From: Nocardioides sp. YR527
Lineage (GTDB): Bacteria; Actinomycetota; Actinomycetes; Propionibacteriales; Nocardioidaceae
Reading direction: 5' to 3'
Length of the DNA stretch: 64,000 nucleotides
Assembly: GCF_900101045.1 (NCBI RefSeq)
Contig: NZ_FNFN01000004.1
Coordinates: 62,001 to 126,000 of the forward strand
In this document: positions 63,446-64,000 of the stretch, in pieces
Position numbering within the stretch: the stretch's first letter is position 1
Layout of the letters: each line of letters begins with the position of its first letter
The notes under the pieces: model-generated
The model's database searches: none
Seen by the model: the letters and a program-made list of their open reading frames with translations, nothing else
Told to the model about the DNA's origin: nothing
Program-made: the position numbers and the translations under genes

Positions 63446-64000
63446 CTACGAAGAGCTCACCTGGTCGATCATCCAGGCAAGGCTGAACGCCCGGTCCTCC
63501 CACGCCTTGTAGCGTCCCGAGACTCCTCCGTGTCCGGCCGCCATCTCCGTCTTCAGGAGTACGTCACCAGGATTCTCTGCCGTCGCGCGCAGCTTGGCGA
63601 CCCATTTCGCCGGCTCCACGTAGAGGACGCGGGTGTCGTTGATGCTGGTCTCGGCCAGGATCGGCGGATAGTGCTGGGCGGTGACGTTCGTGTAGGGGTC
63701 GTAGGAGGACATGTAGTCGTAGGTCTCCTTGTCGGCCTCCGGGTTGCCCCACTCGTCGTACTCGGTGACGGTCAGCGGCAGCGTCGCATCGAGCATCGTG
63801 GTCAGCGCGTCCACGAACGGCACCGCGGCGACGACCGCGCCCACGGCGTCCGGCGCCTGGTTGGCGACCGCGCCCATCAGCAGGCCGCCGGCGCTGCCGC
63901 CCTCCGCGATGATCGTGGACGGGGTCGACCAGCCCGACTCGACCAGGTGGCGGGCGCAGGCGATGTAGTCGGAGAAGGTGTTCTGCTTCTTCAGCATCTT
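63446..64000 (-). CDS. ptrB: Oligopeptidase B (prolyl oligopeptidase family, S9), C-terminal part
   Basis: The last 184 codons of a serine peptidase; the rest lies beyond the right edge. Visible are IIAEGGSAGGLLMGAVAN (nucleophile Ser), INDTRVLYVEPAKWVAKLRA (catalytic Asp) and AAGHGGVSGR (catalytic His). The segment FSDYIACARHLVESGWSTP is typical of oligopeptidase B, which cuts short peptides after basic residues. The beta-propeller domain is expected in the missing part. Its stop lies about 200 bases upstream of the sigma gene start, on the same strand. Confidence 0.9.
   Translation of the reverse strand, partial: KMLKKQNTFSDYIACARHLVESGWSTPSTIIAEGGSAGGLLMGAVANQAPDAVGAVVAAVPFVDALTTMLDATLPLTVTEYDEWGNPEADKETYDYMSSYDPYTNVTAQHYPPILAETSINDTRVLYVEPAKWVAKLRATAENPGDVLLKTEMAAGHGGVSGRYKAWEDRAFSLAWMIDQVSSS

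Overview
The window is very GC-rich chromosomal DNA from a high-GC Gram-positive bacterium (Actinomycetota). The backbone order is his genes, trp genes, lgt, pyk, pdtaR, polA, rpsA, coaE. This closely follows the Mycobacterium tuberculosis Rv1599-Rv1631 region as I remember it, but no mycolate-synthesis gene is visible. Actinobacterial markers include a PriA-type HisA, an ANTAR regulator of PdtaR type, HGxxPAAW and Trp-associated membrane proteins, DUF2613, DUF3068 and an AftD-like arabinosyltransferase. A member of the Nocardioidaceae (Nocardioides-like) is my best inference; it is not proven by the sequence. The window holds no rRNA, CRISPR array, prophage or transposase. One tRNA is present.

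Layout. (1) 1-9088: start of a divergent LON-domain gene, then hisD-hisC-hisB-hisH, a small accessory cluster (membrane protein, DUF1801, DinB/DUF664, a GNAT-isochorismatase fusion, SRPBCC, VOC), then priA-hisF. (2) 9108-15621: secreted propeller-like protein, TIGR03085 protein, a heterodimeric ABC exporter, DUF2752 and CD225-like membrane proteins. (3) 15795-21910: hisI, Trp-associated membrane protein, HGxxPAAW protein, DUF4190 protein, trpC-trpB-trpA, SCO protein, lgt. trpE, trpD and trpF are absent, and PriA probably supplies the TrpF step. (4) 22188-31232: gltB-gltD (glutamate synthase), pyk, a decayed LAGLIDADG-like gene, tRNA-Leu(CAA), pdtaR. (5) 31401-38217: branched-chain amino-acid ABC transporter livH-livM-livG-livF, a GNAT gene, the separate binding-protein gene livK, and a thioesterase. 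(6) 38320-41007: polA. (7) 41225-54939: a cell-envelope glycan module (flippase, GT-C-like membrane protein, DUF2613, GT4, methyltransferase, AftD, acyltransferase, large membrane protein, DUF3068). (8) 55029-64000: methyltransferase, rpsA, GlxA-type regulator, coaE, GH3 hydrolase, DinB polymerase, SigB-like sigma factor, and the C-terminal part of an oligopeptidase B.

How it works together. Histidine, tryptophan and glutamate synthesis share amino-acid and nitrogen metabolism, and many of these genes overlap by four bases (ATGA/GTGA), which indicates translational coupling. Many genes that start transcription units have a TANNNT -10 hexamer 6-8 bases before the start codon and no Shine-Dalgarno site, so leaderless mRNAs look common. 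The envelope module between polA and rpsA resembles mycobacterial genes linked to arabinan and trehalose-mycolate handling.

Most notable signals: an apparently unnamed intergenic repeat family of 21-22-base units that fills the polA/flippase gap and forms a 72-bp perfect palindrome after dinB; the envelope module itself; an isoleucine at the steric-gate position of the DinB polymerase; an ECF-type promoter in front of the SigB-like gene; complementary degeneration in the two halves of the ABC exporter; a 181-bp antisense overlap of two coding tails; and a pseudogenised LAGLIDADG-like gene next to tRNA-Leu.
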